Shown here in pieces: positions 60,777-64,000 of a DNA stretch of 64,000 nucleotides (positions within the stretch are counted from its first letter, which is position 1; each line of letters begins with the position of its first letter). The translations under genes were made by a program, and so were the position numbers. The stretch is from NCBI RefSeq assembly GCF_000321005.1, contig NZ_HE578909.1, positions 21,404-85,403 on the forward strand, given 5' to 3'. Origin of the DNA: Anaerococcus senegalensis JC48. GTDB taxonomy: Bacteria; Bacillota; Clostridia; Tissierellales; Peptoniphilaceae. The notes under the pieces were generated by a model that made no database searches, had not been told where the DNA came from, and worked only from the letters and a program-made list of their open reading frames with translations.

Positions 60777-62141
60777 TTATTTCTTCTTAGCCTTATCCCA
60801 AATTTCAAGATAAGATTTGTAGAAAGAAAGGTCTTGGACAGTTTCCAATGCTCCCAAATAATTTTCGTTTTTATCCCTAACTGCATAATAGGTCACTGCG
60901 TGGTCGTGGCCCTTTATGTTTTTTATAATTTGGAATTTATCCTTGCTTCCTTCTTTAAATTCACCAATAAGTCTTCTTACAATTGGTTCAACTTGGGGTG
61001 GGTGGCATGAATAAACTTCTCTTCCCAGGGATGTTTTTGCCCTTTTAAAAATCTTTTCACCCTTTATATCATTATAATAAGAATTTATATCATTTTTATC
61101 AACAAAAGTTATCTCAATTTCTAAAGTATCTAGAAGGGCCTCAAGTTCATCGATTTTCATCTTTCCCTTAGAAAAATTAATATATCCATCCAAAGAATTT
61201 TTTTCATCTTTAAGATTTTCTCCCTCATCCCAAATCTCTTTTTTGATTATATCATCAGGATAAGCCTTCAAATCCTCATAAAGACCTAAAAAATCTTCAT
61301 TAGAAATCACATCTTCCATCAAAGGAAACAAGATATTTTCTTCCTTATAAGTCATCTCTCTTGCTCTTTCAAATACCTTTTTGATCTCATCAAAATCAGA
61401 TTTTTTGAAAGCTTTTTTGAAATTTTTAGAAATTTCTATATCCACGCCCCACATAATTTCAGATGGACCTGGCTTTTTATAATTTTCCTTTAACAAAGGA
61501 TATATCAAGTCTCCCTTTTTCCTATAATGGGAAGTAATTTTATTGGAAATATCCTTAATTTTTTCCAAATCTTGACTGTTTTCTCCTAAATCTATTAACT
61601 TTTTAATTTCTTCATTTTCCAAAAAGAAAAATCTAAGGGGATGGCCAGAAATATTTATTAATTTCAAATCTTTTCCATCTTCATTTTCAGTTTTTCCATG
61701 AAAAAGTGAAGAATGAACATCACAAAGTCTTTGAACATCAGCCCTATCAACTCCTCCTTCAAGAAGAGCCTCTTCAGCATCCATAATTTCAGAAGATGAA
61801 ACATTTTCGAAATTTTTTACAAAATCCTTTCTAACACTTTCAAGATCTTCTCCTTCTGATAGTCTTTTTACATAAGATTTAATAAGATTTCTTCTATTTT
61901 TAACCTCTAGATCATCATAAGAATTAATAATTTCATAACCCAAATCTTCTAATTTTTTCTCAATATTATCAATTCCAACCATCTTAGCTCCACGCCTAAT
62001 AGACATTTTCTTGCCTATAGTTTTGAGCATAAGAGGATTAGAAAGATTTTTAAAACCAAGACCTATAAGATCTTTTTTTAATTTATCATCATGATTAACC
62101 AAATCATAAATTTCTTTATTAATATCAACTTTTTTAGTCAT
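60777..62141 (-). CDS. DUF438 domain protein with hemerythrin-like and PAS-like parts
   Basis: Protein of 454 aa. The N-terminus (about residues 5-60) is a DUF1858-like helical domain. DUF438 follows (about 75-145: EEALLEGGVDRADVQRLCDV). A hemerythrin-type region holds the spaced HPLRFFFLENEE, SHYRKKGDLIYPLL, IMWGVDIE and EENILFPLM segments. A PAS-like C-terminus ends FQIIKNIKGHDHAVTYYAV. Such proteins are thought to sense oxygen or redox state through a di-iron site. The start at 62141 has TTGGAGGGTAAT upstream; the frame to 62177 does not. Confidence 0.85.
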   Translation of the reverse strand: MTKKVDINKEIYDLVNHDDKLKKDLIGLGFKNLSNPLMLKTIGKKMSIRRGAKMVGIDNIEKKLEDLGYEIINSYDDLEVKNRRNLIKSYVKRLSEGEDLESVRKDFVKNFENVSSSEIMDAEEALLEGGVDRADVQRLCDVHSSLFHGKTENEDGKDLKLINISGHPLRFFFLENEEIKKLIDLGENSQDLEKIKDISNKITSHYRKKGDLIYPLLKENYKKPGPSEIMWGVDIEISKNFKKAFKKSDFDEIKKVFERAREMTYKEENILFPLMEDVISNEDFLGLYEDLKAYPDDIIKKEIWDEGENLKDEKNSLDGYINFSKGKMKIDELEALLDTLEIEITFVDKNDINSYYNDIKGEKIFKRAKTSLGREVYSCHPPQVEPIVRRLIGEFKEGSKDKFQIIKNIKGHDHAVTYYAVRDKNENYLGALETVQDLSFYKSYLEIWDKAKKK

Positions 62142-62193
62142 ATTACCCTCCAATTTTATTATACATCTAAAATGCAAAGTGTTCCCCTTGTTA

Positions 62194-62202
62194 TGTTATA
62201 CT
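62194..62202 (+). promoter_or_regulatory. Extended -10 directly before citG (leaderless transcript likely)
   Basis: TGT-TATACT ends 7 bases before the citG ATG at 62209, so transcription would start at or within a base or two of the start codon. No Shine-Dalgarno sequence is present. Confidence 0.5.
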
Positions 62203-62208
62203 TTTAAT

Positions 62209-62973
62209 ATGAGAGATATAAAAATATATACTAACGCTTTAAAAAATTCAATAAAAAAAGAATTATCCCGCTCTTTTGGTTTTGGTTGTGTGAATTATTT
62301 TAGCCAAGGATCACATGATGATATGGATTGGAAATTATTTGAAAAGTCAGCTAAATCTATAATTTTATCTTTTAACAACATAGATTGGTATAATATTAAA
62401 GATTTTTACGATTTAAAAAAAGTCGGTATAGATATTGAAAAAAAAATGTTTTTAGCTACAAATAATATTAATACACATAAGGGTTTAATTTTTTTACAGC
62501 TATTTTTAGCCTATGCCTATGTACATAATATAAATTGGAATGAGATAGAAAATTTTACTATAAACTTTTCTAAACCTCTAAAAAAAGATTATATAAAGAA
62601 TTTTAATGCAATGAATTGGAATAAAAATGACTTAAAAGATATAAGATTTTACCCTCTTACAGGATTTAAAAAAATATTACACATAGTAGATGATATTTAT
62701 CTAAAAAATATAAGTGATACAGATCTTACACTTTTACTTATTTCTATTGTTGATGATACTACTACTTTTCATAGGTCCAACCTTAAATTATTGAGGAAAG
62801 TTCAAAACGATGCTCTTACTATTATTAAAAATAAAAATAGTATTGATTATAAAAATAATATAAAAAAATTAAATGACTTTTATGTTAAAAATCATTTATC
62901 ATCAGGTGGAGTTGCAGATTTGTTTACAACTATTAGAACATTGGAAGCTTTAAAGGAGGACTTTTGTGATTAA
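62209..62973 (+). CDS. citG: Triphosphoribosyl-dephospho-CoA synthase
   Basis: Enzyme of 254 aa that makes the prosthetic-group precursor of citrate lyase from ATP and dephospho-CoA. INTHKGLIFLQLFLAY matches the NTHKG motif of CitG/MdcB, and SSGGVADLFTTI the GG-ADL motif. The start at 62209 (MRDIKIY) is chosen because a promoter lies immediately before it; an ATG at 62179 would overlap that promoter. It overlaps citC by 8 bases, so the pair opens a citrate-lyase operon. Confidence 0.8.
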   Translation: MRDIKIYTNALKNSIKKELSRSFGFGCVNYFSQGSHDDMDWKLFEKSAKSIILSFNNIDWYNIKDFYDLKKVGIDIEKKMFLATNNINTHKGLIFLQLFLAYAYVHNINWNEIENFTINFSKPLKKDYIKNFNAMNWNKNDLKDIRFYPLTGFKKILHIVDDIYLKNISDTDLTLLLISIVDDTTTFHRSNLKLLRKVQNDALTIIKNKNSIDYKNNIKKLNDFYVKNHLSSGGVADLFTTIRTLEALKEDFCD

Positions 62974-63967
62974 AATTTACCCTAAAGAAATAAGTAAAGA
63001 CAAAAATGATGTAATAGATCTTCTTAAAAGTCAATCTATAAATTTTGAAGAAAATATTGATTCTACTTTTGGAGAGTATAGAAATGAAAAACTTATAGCT
63101 ACAGCTTCTATCTATAAAAATATAATAAAATGTATAGCGATAGAAGATGGCTACAAGGGTGGTTCAATTTTTAATTCTTTAATGACAGAGCTATTAAATG
63201 AAATTGATTCAAAAAATTTTGATGGTGCCTTCGTTTATACTAAACCTATATATGAAAATTCTTTTTCAGCAATTCGATTTAAGAAAATAGAAAGCGTTAT
63301 TCCTGATCTTATATTCATGCAAAGATCTCATAACGGTTTTGATAAATACCTAAAAAATTTAGAAGAAAAAAAAGTTCAAGCCAATACTATTGGAGCTGTA
63401 GTTTTAAATGCTAATCCCTTTACCTTAGGTCATAGATATTTAATAGAATATGCACTTAATAATTCAGATCACCTACATATATTTGTTGTAAGCGAGGATG
63501 AATCCTATTTTAAAGCTAAAGATAGATATAATATGGTAAAACTTGGAGTAAGCGATTTAAAAAATATTTCCTTACATAGCACAGAAAATTACATTGTTTC
63601 TTCTGCAACTTTTCCATCCTATTTTATAGATGAAAATAAGTCTATTACAAAAATACATGCAAAACTTGATGCAAGAATTTTTAAAAATTATATTGCTAAA
63701 ACTCTGGATATAAATAAAAGATTTGTAGGAGAGGAACCATATGATATGGCAACTAAGGTATATAATGAAACTATGAAAGAAACTTTTTTAGAAGATAATG
63801 ATATTGACCTTATAGAAATACCTAGAAAAAAAGTTTGTAAGGATATAATATCAGCCTCTAAAGTTAGATACTTAATTAAAAATAATGATATAAAGAAAAC
63901 TAAGAGTTTTCTTCCAAAAACTAGTTATAACTACATCAATGAATTAATAAAAAATAGTTCTATATAA
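62966..63967 (+). CDS. citC: [Citrate (pro-3S)-lyase] ligase
   Basis: Acetylates the citrate lyase acyl-carrier prosthetic group with ATP; 333 aa. There is an N-terminal GNAT-like region (about residues 1-110) and a cytidylyltransferase-type domain starting at VVLNANPFTLGHRYLIEYAL (about 144-163), with the HxGH-like signature replaced by TLGH. The start is GTG at 62966, preceded by AAGGAGGAC. Genes citDEF should follow to the right; an AAAGGAG site is visible at 63971 but the next gene is outside the window. Confidence 0.9.
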   Translation: MIKIYPKEISKDKNDVIDLLKSQSINFEENIDSTFGEYRNEKLIATASIYKNIIKCIAIEDGYKGGSIFNSLMTELLNEIDSKNFDGAFVYTKPIYENSFSAIRFKKIESVIPDLIFMQRSHNGFDKYLKNLEEKKVQANTIGAVVLNANPFTLGHRYLIEYALNNSDHLHIFVVSEDESYFKAKDRYNMVKLGVSDLKNISLHSTENYIVSSATFPSYFIDENKSITKIHAKLDARIFKNYIAKTLDINKRFVGEEPYDMATKVYNETMKETFLEDNDIDLIEIPRKKVCKDIISASKVRYLIKNNDIKKTKSFLPKTSYNYINELIKNSSI

Positions 63968-64000
63968 TAAAGGAGTATTTACCCTTTTTACTTAATATTA

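Noticed and set aside
1..64000. tRNA or rRNA genes
   Set aside because: No cloverleaf with GGTTCRANNCC or rRNA sequence was seen. The GGTTCG at 12786 is part of the GC-rich repeat.

Overview
The window is a 64 kb piece of a very AT-rich, low-GC Gram-positive genome. The gene content points to a strict anaerobe: sulfite reductase AsrAB, a three-subunit [FeFe] hydrogenase, FeoB iron uptake, HemZ and the start of a citrate-lyase locus. A fermentative anaerobic coccus of the Peptoniphilaceae (Anaerococcus or Peptoniphilus-like) fits best; this is an inference from gene content and composition, not a database match.

Layout. 1-1514: asrA and the start of asrB. 1766-5674: a small surface-polysaccharide group (SH3 lipoprotein, CpsD-like ATPase, CpsC/Wzz-like partner with a tyrosine-rich tail, two GT2 glycosyltransferases). 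5786-12298: leftward housekeeping genes (uppP, a frameshifted ttcA-family gene, walJ-like hydrolase, two HAD genes, hemZ, PPC-domain protein). 12430-12875: a GC-rich imperfect inverted repeat. 12937-21223: transporters (ECF S component, ABC exporter, FUSC protein, PTS IIC), a degenerate nucleoside hydrolase, an M20 peptidase and repeat-rich gaps. 21287-27354: two tiny membrane proteins, a tandem terminator-like repeat, and the gltX-cysS-rlmB-yacP operon ending in an RpoD-like sigma factor. 27669-33616: mini ABC transporter, radical SAM protein, threonine aldolase, P-type ATPase. 33798-36610: feoA-feoA-feoB with an apparent iron-type operator region. 37637-43851: degV, an ilvB pseudogene behind a T-box leader, and assorted enzymes. 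44005-53908: a complete type I-C CRISPR-Cas locus with 25 repeats. 54032-57845: hydrogenase. 58297-60534: panD-panC-BASS transporter. 60777-63967: DUF438 protein, then citG and citC.

The most notable observation lies in the 153-base gap between cas3 and cas5 (51236-51388). A solitary plus-strand CRISPR-repeat-like hairpin ends in the same 11-base handle as the array repeat, with one change. It has its own extended -10 and its own terminator. The pseudo-spacer that follows matches the cas5 promoter at spacer positions 1-5, 7-11 and 13-17, next to a TTC PAM. Its mismatches fall at positions 6 and 12, and pairing ends at 18, which is the 6-base periodicity of type I effectors. This looks like a crRNA-like self-regulator (CreR type) of the type I-C effector operon.

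Other second-look items are a -1 frameshift at an A7 tract in the ttcA-family gene, two small mobile elements that sit inside duplicated terminator hairpins, an orphaned T-box, a pan operon with a BASS carrier and a hairpin leader, and a leaderless-looking citG.
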